Source: Oscillospiraceae bacterium (lineage in GTDB: Bacteria > Bacillota > Clostridia > Oscillospirales > Oscillospiraceae). From it: 64,000 nucleotides of DNA. The first letter of the stretch is position 1. Every line of letters starts with the position of its first letter. A program made the translations under genes and the position numbers. The stretch lies in assembly GCA_017550645.1 (NCBI GenBank), contig JAFZOI010000016.1, forward strand, positions 62,001 through 126,000, given 5' to 3'. Of the stretch, positions 16,689 through 24,721 are shown piece by piece. The notes under the pieces were generated by a model that made no database searches, was not told where the DNA came from, and saw only the letters and a list, made by a program, of their open reading frames with translations.

Positions 16689-17135
16689 ATGAGAGCTGTT
16701 GTAACGAGAGTGAGATCGGCCTGCGTCACCGCGGAGGGCAAAACGGCGGGCCGGATAGACGGCGGACTGCTCATCCTGCTCGCGGTGCACCGCGACGATA
16801 CGCGCGCAGAGGCTGAAAAGCTCGCAAAAAAGATATGCTCGCTGCGCATCTTTGAAGACGGCGCGGGCAAAATGAACCTCGGGCTCGCCGAGGCGGGCGG
16901 GTCCATCCTCGTCGTGTCGCAGTTCACGCTCTACGGCAATTGCGCCCACGGCAGGAGGCCTGAATTTCTCGCCTCCGCAAGGCCGGAGACGGCGATCCCG
17001 CTCTACGAATACTTCATTTCGCTCTGCCGCGAGGCGGGCTTCGAGACCCAGACGGGGATATTCGGGGCGGAAATGCTCGTCACGAGCGAAAACGACGGCC
17101 CCGTTACGCTCATACTCGACACGGATCAGCTTTAG
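16689..17135 (+). CDS. dtd: D-aminoacyl-tRNA deacylase
   Basis: 148 residues, usual length. DTD removes D-amino acids or glycine mischarged onto tRNAs. Both active-site motifs are present: SQFTLYG near residue 78 and NDGPVT near 137 (the cross-subunit Gly-cisPro pair of the Gly-Pro-Val-Thr motif). The start MRAVVTRVRSACVTAEG is typical. It lies 10 bp after rel behind GGAGGCC. Confidence 0.95.
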   Translation: MRAVVTRVRSACVTAEGKTAGRIDGGLLILLAVHRDDTRAEAEKLAKKICSLRIFEDGAGKMNLGLAEAGGSILVVSQFTLYGNCAHGRRPEFLASARPETAIPLYEYFISLCREAGFETQTGIFGAEMLVTSENDGPVTLILDTDQL

Positions 17136-17154
17136 CACGAAAGGAAGAAGCGAC

Positions 17155-17763
17155 ATGCTCGTAAAAGCCATGGAGGTCGGCCAGCTCTCGACCAACTGCT
17201 ACGTCGTGACCGACGAAAGCACCCTCGAATGCGCCGTCATCGATCCCGGCGCGGAGTCCGGGCGCATTCTCAACTACATCGAGGAAAACAAGCTCAAGCC
17301 CGTCTGCATCATGCTCACACACGGCCATTTCGACCACACGACCGGCGTCGACGTCATCCAGTCGGAGAAGGACATTCCCGTCTATATAAACAAAAAGGAC
17401 GTCCTCGAGACGGGGCACGCCAGCCTCAAATTCTCCTTCCGGCCGTTCGTCAGATACTACGGCGAGGGCGACGAGATAAAGGTCGGCTCGCTGGTGTTCC
17501 GCGTCATGGAGACGCCGGGGCACTCCGAAGGCAGCGTCACTCTCATCTGCGAGGACGCGATCTTTTCGGGCGATACTCTCTTCCGAAGCTCAGTCGGGCG
17601 CACCGACTTCGCGGGCGGGGACCCGGACGTGCTGCTTGACTCCCTGCGCCGCATCGCAGCGCTCGAGGGCAGCTACGATGTCTTCCCCGGCCACGCCGAC
17701 GCCACGACGCTCGACCGCGAGCGCCGCTTCAATCCCTATGTGCGCGTCGCTCTGGAGGGCTGA
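17155..17763 (+). CDS. MBL-fold hydrolase, glyoxalase II-like
   Basis: 202 residues with the metallo-beta-lactamase motif THGHFDH (near residue 59), a later PGHSEGS and a GDTLF strand with the bridging Asp, and a final PGHAD. These residues bind two metals. The family includes hydroxyacylglutathione hydrolase-like enzymes, but this short clostridial type lacks the C-terminal glutathione-binding domain, so the substrate is probably another thioester or ester. It sits 19 bp after dtd and 2 bp before hemZ, a conserved order in clostridia. Confidence 0.85.
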   Translation: MLVKAMEVGQLSTNCYVVTDESTLECAVIDPGAESGRILNYIEENKLKPVCIMLTHGHFDHTTGVDVIQSEKDIPVYINKKDVLETGHASLKFSFRPFVRYYGEGDEIKVGSLVFRVMETPGHSEGSVTLICEDAIFSGDTLFRSSVGRTDFAGGDPDVLLDSLRRIAALEGSYDVFPGHADATTLDRERRFNPYVRVALEG

Positions 17764-17765
17764 TA

Positions 17766-19190
17766 TTGGATTTCGTCATGAAGGGGCACGACCTCCGGTA
17801 CGCCGTCGAACAGATGCTGCTGACGCTGTTTCCGGACGAAAAGCCCGTACTTGTTCCCGAGCCGGGCGACCGGCCCTGCTTCGTCACCGAGCTCACCGAG
17901 ATCGGCGGCGAGGCGGAGGCGCGCGCCCGGTTTTTGGCTCGGCAGGGCGAATTTTACGCCTCGCGCAGAGCCGCGCTGCCGGAAAAAGAGAAAAAATCCG
18001 CCGCTCAGATGCTCGTCAAGCTCGCGATCTACGACGCGGCCATGAGCGCGGGCGTCTCTGCGCCGCCGTGGGGCGCCCTGACGGGCATAAGGCCCGCCAA
18101 GCTCGCCGCTAAGCGCCTTGCCGAGGGAAAGACCGACGCGGCGGAGTTCCTTACCGAGACGTACGCCGTCTCCCCCGTCCGCGCCGCGCTGGCGGCCGAA
18201 TGCGGAGCGGCGTCGCTGGCGGCGGACGCTTCGCTCTCCCCGGGCGACGTCTCGCTCTACGTGGGCATCCCCTTTTGCCCGACGCGCTGCGCCTACTGCT
18301 CCTTCGTCTCGCACAGCGTCGAAAAATCCTTCAAGCTCGTCGCGCCGTATCTGGACGCGCTTTTCGGAGAGATAGCCGAGACGGCCGAGCGCGTCGCGCG
18401 CGAGGGCCTGCGCCCCGTCACGCTCTATATAGGCGGCGGCACGCCGACCACGCTGACGGCCGAGCAGCTCGCCGCGCTGGCCGCGAAGCTTCGCGAGTGC
18501 TTCGATTTTTCCGCGATGCGTGAATTTACGGTCGAGGCCGGCAGACCCGACACGATAACGCGCGAAAAGCTCCTCGCGCTGCGCGAAAGCGGCGTCACAA
18601 GGATAAGCATAAACCCCCAGAGCATGGACGAAAACGTCCTGCGCGCCATAGGCAGGGCCCACTCGCCGGAAGATATCCTCTCGGCGTTCGCGCTTGCGCG
18701 CGAGGTCGGCTTCGGCTGCATCAACGCCGATCTCATCGCAGGCCTTCCCGGCGACTCGCCGGAGGGGTTCGCCCGCTCGCTGGAGGCCATGCTCGGCCTC
18801 GGAGCGGAGAACATAACCGTCCATACGCTCGCACGAAAGCGCGCTTCCCGCATGAACCTCGAAAAGACGCCCGTCCCCGGAGGGAAAGAGGTCGGCATGA
18901 TGCTCGACCGCGCGAGGACGGAGCTCTGCGCGCACGGCTACAAGCCATATTATTTATACAGGCAGAAGTTCACGGCGGGCGGCTACGAAAACGTCGGCTG
19001 GAGCCTGCCGGGGCTCGAAAATCTCTATAACATCTGCATCATGGAGGAGCTGCACTCGATAATCTCCATGGGCGCGGGCGGCGTGACGAAGACCGTTGAC
19101 CGCGAGAGCGGCCTCATCACGCGTCGTTTCAACAAGAAATATCCCTATGAATACATCGCCGAAAGGAGCGGAGAAAATGATAGCAAGTAA
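17766..19190 (+). CDS. hemZ: Coproporphyrinogen dehydrogenase HemZ (radical SAM)
   Basis: 474 residues from a TTG codon at 17766. GGAGGG ends 7 bases before that codon and decides the start; the ATG at 17778 is an alternative. The radical SAM motif CPTRCAYC (Cys171, Cys175, Cys178) is followed by YIGGGTPTTL, as in HemN/HemZ. HemZ proteins carry an extra N-terminal region of about 150 residues, seen here with the conserved GALTGIRPAKL. The family is assigned to oxygen-independent coproporphyrinogen oxidation, though some relatives act in other anaerobic chemistry. It overlaps the next gene by 14 bp. Confidence 0.88.
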   Translation: MDFVMKGHDLRYAVEQMLLTLFPDEKPVLVPEPGDRPCFVTELTEIGGEAEARARFLARQGEFYASRRAALPEKEKKSAAQMLVKLAIYDAAMSAGVSAPPWGALTGIRPAKLAAKRLAEGKTDAAEFLTETYAVSPVRAALAAECGAASLAADASLSPGDVSLYVGIPFCPTRCAYCSFVSHSVEKSFKLVAPYLDALFGEIAETAERVAREGLRPVTLYIGGGTPTTLTAEQLAALAAKLRECFDFSAMREFTVEAGRPDTITREKLLALRESGVTRISINPQSMDENVLRAIGRAHSPEDILSAFALAREVGFGCINADLIAGLPGDSPEGFARSLEAMLGLGAENITVHTLARKRASRMNLEKTPVPGGKEVGMMLDRARTELCAHGYKPYYLYRQKFTAGGYENVGWSLPGLENLYNICIMEELHSIISMGAGGVTKTVDRESGLITRRFNKKYPYEYIAERSGENDSK

Positions 19191-20136
19191 CGTCATCGAC
19201 CTCGCCGAGACCAACAGGCGCGTCCGCGAGGACCCGGCCGGGCTCATCGCAGACTGCGAGCAAAAATACGCCGAGGCCGTCGCCCACGCGGCGGATATGA
19301 TAATCGATAATATGGCTAACAGCCCCGTCGTCCTGCTCGCGGGACCCTCGGGCTCGGGAAAGACGACGACGGCGTTCCGCCTCGAGGAGGAGCTCGAAAG
19401 ACGCGGGATAATCACCCATTCCGTCTCGCTTGACAACTATTTCAAGACTGTCGATCCTGCCACCGTGCCCCGCACGCCGGAGGGCGACATCGATCTCGAA
19501 TCCCCGCTCTGCCTCGATATGGACCTGCTCAATGAGCATTTCGGCATGCTCGCGCGCGGCGAGATGATCAGGATACCGCGCTACGTCTTCGCCCGCCAGA
19601 TCCGCGATCCGAGCCGCAGCACGCCGCTCCGGCTTGCCAAAAACGAGATCGCCATCTTCGAGGGCATCCACGCGCTCAACACCGACCTCACGGCGCCGCA
19701 CCCCGAGGCCTTCAAGCTCTACGTCACCGCCAGCGGCGGGTACTGGCTCAACGAAAGCCTTCTCCTGACCCGCCAGCAGCTGCGCCTGATGCGCCGCGTC
19801 GTGCGCGATTTCAATTTCCGCGGGGCCAACGCCGCCTATACTCTGGAGATGTGGCCCACCGTTCTGCGCGGCGAGCAGCTCTATATCGACCCCTACAAAA
19901 TGTCCGCCGACGACTGGATAAACTCCACCCTCGATTACGAGGTCGCCGTCATGAAGCAGTTTGCCGGGAAGCTCTTCATGGAGCTTCTGCAATCCGACTT
20001 CGTGAGCCGTATCGATCCAAATCTGCAGAAGATAGTGCCCGCGATGGAGCTCTTCGCCGAGCTCGACCCCGCGCTGACGCCGGATTACTCGCTGCTTCGG
20101 GAATTTATCGGCGGCGGGGTATATAATTACGGTTGA
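19177..20136 (+). CDS. Nucleoside kinase, uridine kinase-like
   Basis: 319 residues. The P-loop GPSGSGKTTT (56-65) and downstream DNYFK and FEGIHALN segments match the phosphoribulokinase/uridine kinase family. It belongs to the clostridial subgroup without the TGS-like N-terminal domain of the 550-residue forms. The likely reaction is phosphorylation of a nucleoside such as uridine or cytidine. The ATG at 19177 is preceded by GGAGCGGAG and lies inside the end of hemZ. Last gene of the recJ operon. Confidence 0.82.
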   Translation: MIASNVIDLAETNRRVREDPAGLIADCEQKYAEAVAHAADMIIDNMANSPVVLLAGPSGSGKTTTAFRLEEELERRGIITHSVSLDNYFKTVDPATVPRTPEGDIDLESPLCLDMDLLNEHFGMLARGEMIRIPRYVFARQIRDPSRSTPLRLAKNEIAIFEGIHALNTDLTAPHPEAFKLYVTASGGYWLNESLLLTRQQLRLMRRVVRDFNFRGANAAYTLEMWPTVLRGEQLYIDPYKMSADDWINSTLDYEVAVMKQFAGKLFMELLQSDFVSRIDPNLQKIVPAMELFAELDPALTPDYSLLREFIGGGVYNYG

Positions 20137-20161
20137 AAAACGCCCGTTTTTATCTTATAAT
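20133..20161 (+). promoter_or_regulatory. Promoter of the cytidylate-kinase-like gene
   Basis: TTGAAA (20133-20138), a 17-bp spacer and a perfect TATAAT (20156-20161). The -35 overlaps the stop codon of the kinase gene before it. Confidence 0.8.
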
Positions 20162-20205
20162 AAGCGTGAGCGACAGTCTTGAGATCAAAAAAAGGAGTGG
20201 ATAAC

Positions 20206-20826
20206 ATGGCAAACAAGATCATAACCATCAGCAGAGAGTTCGGCACCGGCGCAAGGATGATCGGCCAGCTGCTCGCGACGGAACTCGGCTTTGATTATTA
20301 CGACCGTGCGATCATCCAGATGGCAGCCGAAAAGAGCGGCCTCTCTCCCGACTTTATCGAGAACAACGAGGTGACCGCGCGCAAGTCCTTCCTTTTCAAT
20401 ATCGCGAGCACGGCGTACGTCTCTCCCAACCTCAGCCTGCAGTACACGATGCCCGTAAACGACAAGGCGTTCGTAGCCCAGTCCGACGTCATCAGGGACG
20501 TCGCGAAAAAGGGCAACTGCGTCATCATCGGCCGCTGCGCGGACTACGTCCTCGCCGAGCAGGAAAAGCTCCTGCGCGTCTTCCTCTACGGCGACAAGGC
20601 CGACAGGCTCAAAAGGATCATCGAGGACTACGGCTACAGCCCCGATACGGCCGAGTCCGAGCTCAACCGCGTCGACAAGGGCCGTACGAGCTACTATAAG
20701 TATTATACCGGCTCCTCCTGGACGGACATGCGCAACCACGACATATCCCTCAACACCTCCAAGACGGGGATCGATTCCGCGGTCAAGATACTCAAGGACT
20801 TCGCGATGGCGTATTTCGGACTGTAA
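20206..20826 (+). CDS. Cytidylate kinase-like protein
   Basis: 206 residues of the cytidylate kinase-like family (PF13189). It opens with ITISREFGTGARMIGQLLA, a degenerate P-loop lacking the GxGKS/T of true cytidylate kinase. IIGRCADYVL and a nucleoside-kinase-like lid region follow. AAAGGAG before ATG 20206 sets the start. It has its own promoter and a strong terminator. Whether it phosphorylates CMP is uncertain because the phosphate-binding loop is altered, as it is across the family. Confidence 0.8.
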   Translation: MANKIITISREFGTGARMIGQLLATELGFDYYDRAIIQMAAEKSGLSPDFIENNEVTARKSFLFNIASTAYVSPNLSLQYTMPVNDKAFVAQSDVIRDVAKKGNCVIIGRCADYVLAEQEKLLRVFLYGDKADRLKRIIEDYGYSPDTAESELNRVDKGRTSYYKYYTGSSWTDMRNHDISLNTSKTGIDSAVKILKDFAMAYFGL

Positions 20827-20840
20827 AGTAAATAAGGCAA

Positions 20841-20876
20841 AGCGGCGCGGTCATCTGACCGCGCCGCTCTTTTTTT
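20841..20876 (+). terminator. Terminator of the cytidylate-kinase-like gene
   Basis: A perfect 12-bp stem (20841-20852 with 20857-20868), a 4-base loop and seven T. Confidence 0.92.
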
Positions 20877-20910
20877 GATCTGTCCCGTCCGGAAGGACGG
20901 ATCTCGTTGA

Positions 20911-20945
20911 AAAACCCGTGATTTGGAAACCAAATCACGGGTTTT
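20911..20945. terminator. Terminator of the tRNA-Leu gene
   Basis: A perfect 16-bp inverted repeat (20911-20926 with 20930-20945) around AAA. The left arm begins AAAA and the right ends TTTT, so on the minus strand a T-ended hairpin lies 3 bp beyond the tRNA 3' end. Confidence 0.85.
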
Positions 20946-20947
20946 TC

Positions 20948-21033
20948 TGGTGCGAGAGAGGAGACTTGAACTCCCACGTCGATTTGACACACGCACCTCA
21001 AACGTGCCTGTCTACCTATTCCAGCACTCTCGC
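20948..21033 (-). tRNA. tRNA-Leu (anticodon GAG)
   Basis: An 86-nt class II tRNA with CCA encoded. The acceptor GCGAGAG pairs with CTCTCGC. The D-arm contains GGTAGACA, typical of tRNA-Leu. The anticodon stem CACGT/GCGTG encloses loop TTGAGGT, so the anticodon is GAG (reads CUC and CUU). A short variable arm with a GTC/GAC stem and a T-arm with GTTCAAG complete the cloverleaf. Confidence 0.95.
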
Positions 21034-21052
21034 AGCTGATGACAGCTTCGCC

Positions 21053-21081
21053 ATTATAAGAGCAACAGCCGCTTTTGTCAA
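21053..21081 (-). promoter_or_regulatory. tRNA-Leu promoter
   Basis: Perfect TTGACA (21081-21076), a 17-bp spacer and perfect TATAAT (21058-21053) on the minus strand, about 20 bp before the tRNA 5' end. Confidence 0.92.
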
Positions 21082-21100
21082 GAGCTTTTTTTATCTTTGT

Positions 21101-23026
21101 TCAAATCTCGACGGCCGCGTCGAAGGCGCTCATGTTCGCCTCGGCTATCTTCCCTACGCGCCACGCGTCGCCCACGACGGCAGTCTCGGCGACGACGGTG
21201 CGCAGCGCCCTCACGACGCCCTCGAGAGGCTTGAGCCCGAAGGACCCTATCGCCGTATCGCATTCGAGGAGCTTTTCCTCGCCCCCGTAGACCATTTTTA
21301 CGCCCTCGTCGGTGAAGGACGTCACGTGCGCGCCGTAGAGGCGGGTGACGCCGTGCTCGTCCATGCGCCTGAACAGAAGCTCGCGTATGGGGCTCTCGCG
21401 GCATAGCTCATCTTCGCTCTTGGCGTCGACTATCGTCACCTCATGCCCCTCGTGAGCGAGCTGGAGCGCGCATTCGCAGCCCGTCAGGCCTCCGCCGCAG
21501 ATGACGACGCGCCTGCCGATCTCGCGCAGGCCGAGATTGGCCTCGGAAACGGAGATGACCCTGTGCGCGCCGGCCATGGGCGGCTTGACCTCCTCCGCGC
21601 CTATGGCGACGACGACGGCGTCCGGCGCTTCGCGTTCTATCACGTCGGGCGTCACGAACGTCCCGAACACGATGCGCGCGCCGCAGCTCATCGTCTCGCG
21701 CACGCTCCATTCGAGATACTCGCGGAACCCGTCCTTGAGCCAGAGCTTCGAGGCCTCCGGCAGCCTCCCGCCGAGCTTGTCTTCGCGCTCGTAGAGGACG
21801 ACCTCGTGTCCGCGGGCGACGAGCGTCCTCGCGGCGGTCATGCCTGCGGGGCCGCCTCCTATGACCATGACCTTCTTCTTTTTCGCGGCGGTCAGCAGCT
21901 TTCCGCGCTGCGGCTCGACAGCGCAGCGCAGCGGCAGCCCGTCCGTCACGGACGTGAGGCAGCTCTGGCAGCGCAGGCACGGCCTTACGGCCTCCGCTTC
22001 GCCCCTCCAGGCCTTCTTGAGCAGCTCGCCGTCGGCTATGAGAGCGCGCGCCATGGAGACGAAATCGGCCTTGCCGGAGGCGAGGATATCCTCGGCCTCG
22101 TCTATGGTCATTATCCCGCCGCTGACGGCGACGGGGATCTCGAGCTCTGCTTTGACGGCGGCCGCGTATTCGACGTTGACCATGCGCTTATGGCAATAAG
22201 ACGGGATCATCCACGTCGCGGAATAGGCCTCCGTCTTCATGCCGCCCATCACGCAGACCATGTCGACGTACTTCTGCGCCTCCTGCAGAAAGGCGACTCT
22301 CTCTTCAAGCGGCGTGCCGCCGTCAAGGTGCTCGTCGCCGGAGACGGCGAGCTCTATCGCCGTTTTGTTGGCGGCGGCGAAGCGCGCCGCGCGCAGCACC
22401 TCCAGCGGGAAGCGGCGCCTGTTCTCGGCGCTGCCGCCGTATTCGTCTTCGCGTGCGTTCAGCGCGGGCGAGAGGAAGGAGCTCAGCAGATTGCCGTTGG
22501 CGGCGTCTATCATTATCATGTCGAAGCCCGCCTCGCGGCAGCGGCGCACGCAGTCGGAAAACTTATCGACTATCTCGCGCAGCTCCTGCTTTTCGGCTTG
22601 CTTGACGTGCTCGCCGTCGTGCAGCTCGTGGATAACGCTCGGCACGAGCGCGCCCTTGACGCGCAGGAGCGACTGCTGGGCGGAATAGGACGCGAACGTG
22701 AGCTGGACGGAGAGCTTCGCGCCGAACCTGTGCGCCTCGAAGACGAGGCGGCGGAGGTACGGCAGGTCGCTGTCTTTATGTACGGAGAGGCACCCGTAGT
22801 GGCTGCGGGCGCGCTCGGCGTCCACGGGGGCGGAGCCTATCGTAACGATGGCGGCGCCCGTCTTTGCCTGAGCGGCGACGAAGTCGAGAAGCTCCGGAGT
22901 GCACTTTCCCGTCTCGGGATCGGCGCAGGCGGACATCACGGGCGCGAACTCTATCCTGTTTTTGAATTTCAGCGTACCCGCACGGCCCGGAGAGAACACG
23001 TGCCGGTATTTCATTTCAAGCGCCAT
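21101..23026 (-). CDS. NADH:flavin oxidoreductase, 2,4-dienoyl-CoA / 2-enoate reductase type
   Basis: 641 residues: an old-yellow-enzyme FMN barrel (residues 1-350), a [4Fe-4S] segment with CLRCQSC followed by a later Cys, then FAD- and NAD(P)H-binding domains (GGGPAGMTAA near 390 and VICGGGLTGCECA near 520). This is the layout of 2,4-dienoyl-CoA reductase, 2-enoate reductase and the bile-acid enzymes BaiCD/BaiH. It reduces activated C=C bonds of unknown substrate with NAD(P)H. The ATG at 23026 is preceded by AAAGGA; codons further upstream precede that site. Single-gene unit with a strong promoter. Confidence 0.9.
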   Translation of the reverse strand: MALEMKYRHVFSPGRAGTLKFKNRIEFAPVMSACADPETGKCTPELLDFVAAQAKTGAAIVTIGSAPVDAERARSHYGCLSVHKDSDLPYLRRLVFEAHRFGAKLSVQLTFASYSAQQSLLRVKGALVPSVIHELHDGEHVKQAEKQELREIVDKFSDCVRRCREAGFDMIMIDAANGNLLSSFLSPALNAREDEYGGSAENRRRFPLEVLRAARFAAANKTAIELAVSGDEHLDGGTPLEERVAFLQEAQKYVDMVCVMGGMKTEAYSATWMIPSYCHKRMVNVEYAAAVKAELEIPVAVSGGIMTIDEAEDILASGKADFVSMARALIADGELLKKAWRGEAEAVRPCLRCQSCLTSVTDGLPLRCAVEPQRGKLLTAAKKKKVMVIGGGPAGMTAARTLVARGHEVVLYEREDKLGGRLPEASKLWLKDGFREYLEWSVRETMSCGARIVFGTFVTPDVIEREAPDAVVVAIGAEEVKPPMAGAHRVISVSEANLGLREIGRRVVICGGGLTGCECALQLAHEGHEVTIVDAKSEDELCRESPIRELLFRRMDEHGVTRLYGAHVTSFTDEGVKMVYGGEEKLLECDTAIGSFGLKPLEGVVRALRTVVAETAVVGDAWRVGKIAEANMSAFDAAVEI

Positions 23027-23060
23027 GACTGTTCCTTTCGGAGAAAATCTTTCTATACAA

Positions 23061-23089
23061 ATTATAACATGTGCGCGGCGCATATGCAA
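23061..23089 (-). promoter_or_regulatory. Promoter of the flavin enoate reductase gene
   Basis: Minus strand TTGCAT (23089-23084), a 17-bp spacer and TATAAT (23066-23061) with an extended TG. Confidence 0.85.
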
Positions 23090-23157
23090 ACGAACGGGGC
23101 ATTATTTTGCCGCTCGGACATATATATCTCTCAAGAACATCTGCCGGAGGGATGAAT

Positions 23158-23931
23158 ATGCGCACTCGGAAAAGAAAAGCCGTCTTCATACGGAAAAAAG
23201 CGGGGCTCGCCGCTGCCGCCGTCCTACTCGCGGCGGGGATATTCGCGGCCGTGTTTTCCCCCGCCGTCGTCGGAGCGGCGGCGACGAAGCGGGAGCTGCC
23301 CATCTACAGCGTCGAGCGCGACAACAAGGCCGTGGCTCTGAGCTTCGACGCGGCTTGGGGAAATGAAGATACCGCCAAGCTCATAGAAACGCTCGGCAAA
23401 TACGGCGTGCACGCGACGTTCTTCGTCGTCGGGGATTGGGTCGACAAATACCCCGAGTCGGTCAAGGCGCTCGCCGAGGCGGGACACGAGGTGATGAACC
23501 ACTCCGACGACCACGCGCACTTTACCAAGCTGTCGGCGCAGCAGATCGCCGCGAACGTCTCGGCCTGCTCGGATAAGATAGAATCCGTCACGGGAAAGCG
23601 TCCGACGCTCTTTCGCTTCCCATACGGGGAATACGACGACAACACCGTGCTCGCCGTGCGGGCGGCGGGGCTCGAGCCCGTGCAGTGGGACGTCGACAGT
23701 CTCGACTGGAAGGGGCTCGATGCCGCGACGATAACCGACCGCGTGCTCTCGCGCGTCACGCCGGGGTCTATTATCCTCTTTCACAACGCCGCCGAGCACA
23801 CGCCCGAGGCTCTGCCCGCCATCATCGAAGGGCTGCTGGCGCAAGGCTATGAGCCCATCCCCATATCGGAGCTTCTGCTCACGGGCGAGTATACGATAGA
23901 CAACACGGGGCGGCAGTTCAAGGCCGGCTGA
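23158..23931 (+). CDS. Polysaccharide deacetylase, PdaB-like sporulation type
   Basis: 257 residues: a basic N-terminus, a signal anchor (about 15-40), then a NodB-homology domain that deacetylates N-acetyl sugars in peptidoglycan. Motif 1 is SFDAAWG (Asp64), where classical enzymes have TFDDG; this change is typical of PdaB. Motif 2 HSDDH (115-119) keeps both metal-binding His, and motif 3 RFPYGEYD is present. GGAGG at 23146-23150 favours ATG 23158 over ATG 23152, which would have only 1-2 bases of spacing. PdaB acts in spore cortex integrity, so a role during sporulation is likely. Confidence 0.85.
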   Translation: MRTRKRKAVFIRKKAGLAAAAVLLAAGIFAAVFSPAVVGAAATKRELPIYSVERDNKAVALSFDAAWGNEDTAKLIETLGKYGVHATFFVVGDWVDKYPESVKALAEAGHEVMNHSDDHAHFTKLSAQQIAANVSACSDKIESVTGKRPTLFRFPYGEYDDNTVLAVRAAGLEPVQWDVDSLDWKGLDAATITDRVLSRVTPGSIILFHNAAEHTPEALPAIIEGLLAQGYEPIPISELLLTGEYTIDNTGRQFKAG

Positions 23932-23933
23932 CG

Positions 23934-23962
23934 AAAAAAATCCTCCGTCGTCTGACGGAGGA
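23934..23962 (-). terminator. Terminator of the thymidylate synthase/activase unit
   Basis: A 9-bp stem TCCTCCGTC (23941-23949) with GACGGAGGA (23954-23962). Seven A at 23934-23940 read as T7 on the minus strand. Confidence 0.85.
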
Positions 23963-23968
23963 TAATCT

Positions 23969-24721
23969 TTATTCTCTGTTTTTGAGCTTTTCGACAGCCT
24001 CGGCTATGTCCGGCGCGGCCATCGCCATCAGCTCCTCGAACTCGCCCTCGTAGTCGTAGGTGCATTCGTCCGGGCGCTCGCGGATGCGCCTGACGTAGCC
24101 CTCGAGCAGGTCGAAATCGCGCGCGTAGCAGTGGTAGCTGTTGGCGCGGTGGGTATAGGAGCCCATCCTGACGCCGAGCTCGTCGGCGAAGCGCTTTTGG
24201 AGCATTATCAGCGCAAAGGCGTTCATGAAAGCCGCCTTGCAGGCGTCGTTTGAGCGGAAAAGAAGCTTGCAGTGCAGCGCGCCGTCGCGGATGAAATACT
24301 GCAGATGCTGGAGGCAGGCGGGGTTCTCGTTGCCCTCGGCGGCGTCGTGATGCCAGTCGCGCACGTCGATGACGGCGCGGCGGGAATCCGGATTGCGGCG
24401 CAGCTCGCGCAGGATGAATGGGAACTGCTCGGCCATGCGGCTGTGGTACGTATAGGCCCAGTTGCCGCGCTCGATCTCGAAATCGAGGATGCCGTCGAGT
24501 ATCTCCTGACGGTACTGCTCGAGCTCGCGGTACCCGCCGGCAAAGAGGCGGCTTATCATGGGCTCGGCGAGCGGCTCTTCGACATAGAGCGTCATGGAGA
24601 GCTCCTTCTGCGTCGTATCGTAGTCCGGGCAGGGGGTCTCCTTGGCGTTCTCGGCGAGCATTATGAGCGAAGCGTGGTAGGCTTCGGGCAGCGTGCGCCC
24701 GCGGGCGACAAATTCATCCAT
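23969..24721 (-). CDS. Thymidylate synthase family protein, short archaeal type
   Basis: 250 residues. The second half matches thymidylate synthase: SRRA (113-116) for phosphate binding, PACLQ with nucleophile Cys136, FRSNDA (155-160), a long helix with MNAFALIMLQ, and a final H/S/Y dUMP-binding set (SYTHRANSYHCYARDF). The opening RGRTLPEAYHASL and EPLAEP are like the short methanogen-type enzymes rather than the 264-residue ThyA. It would methylate dUMP using a methylene-carrying folate. It overlaps the activase gene by 1 bp (TGATG). Another pyrimidine C5 (hydroxy)methylase role is possible. Confidence 0.8.
   Translation of the reverse strand: MDEFVARGRTLPEAYHASLIMLAENAKETPCPDYDTTQKELSMTLYVEEPLAEPMISRLFAGGYRELEQYRQEILDGILDFEIERGNWAYTYHSRMAEQFPFILRELRRNPDSRRAVIDVRDWHHDAAEGNENPACLQHLQYFIRDGALHCKLLFRSNDACKAAFMNAFALIMLQKRFADELGVRMGSYTHRANSYHCYARDFDLLEGYVRRIRERPDECTYDYEGEFEELMAMAAPDIAEAVEKLKNRE

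Noticed and set aside
14339..16927. An 862-codon frame opposite rel
   Set aside because: It is an antisense shadow of a complete Rel enzyme and has no ribosome site or recognisable domain.
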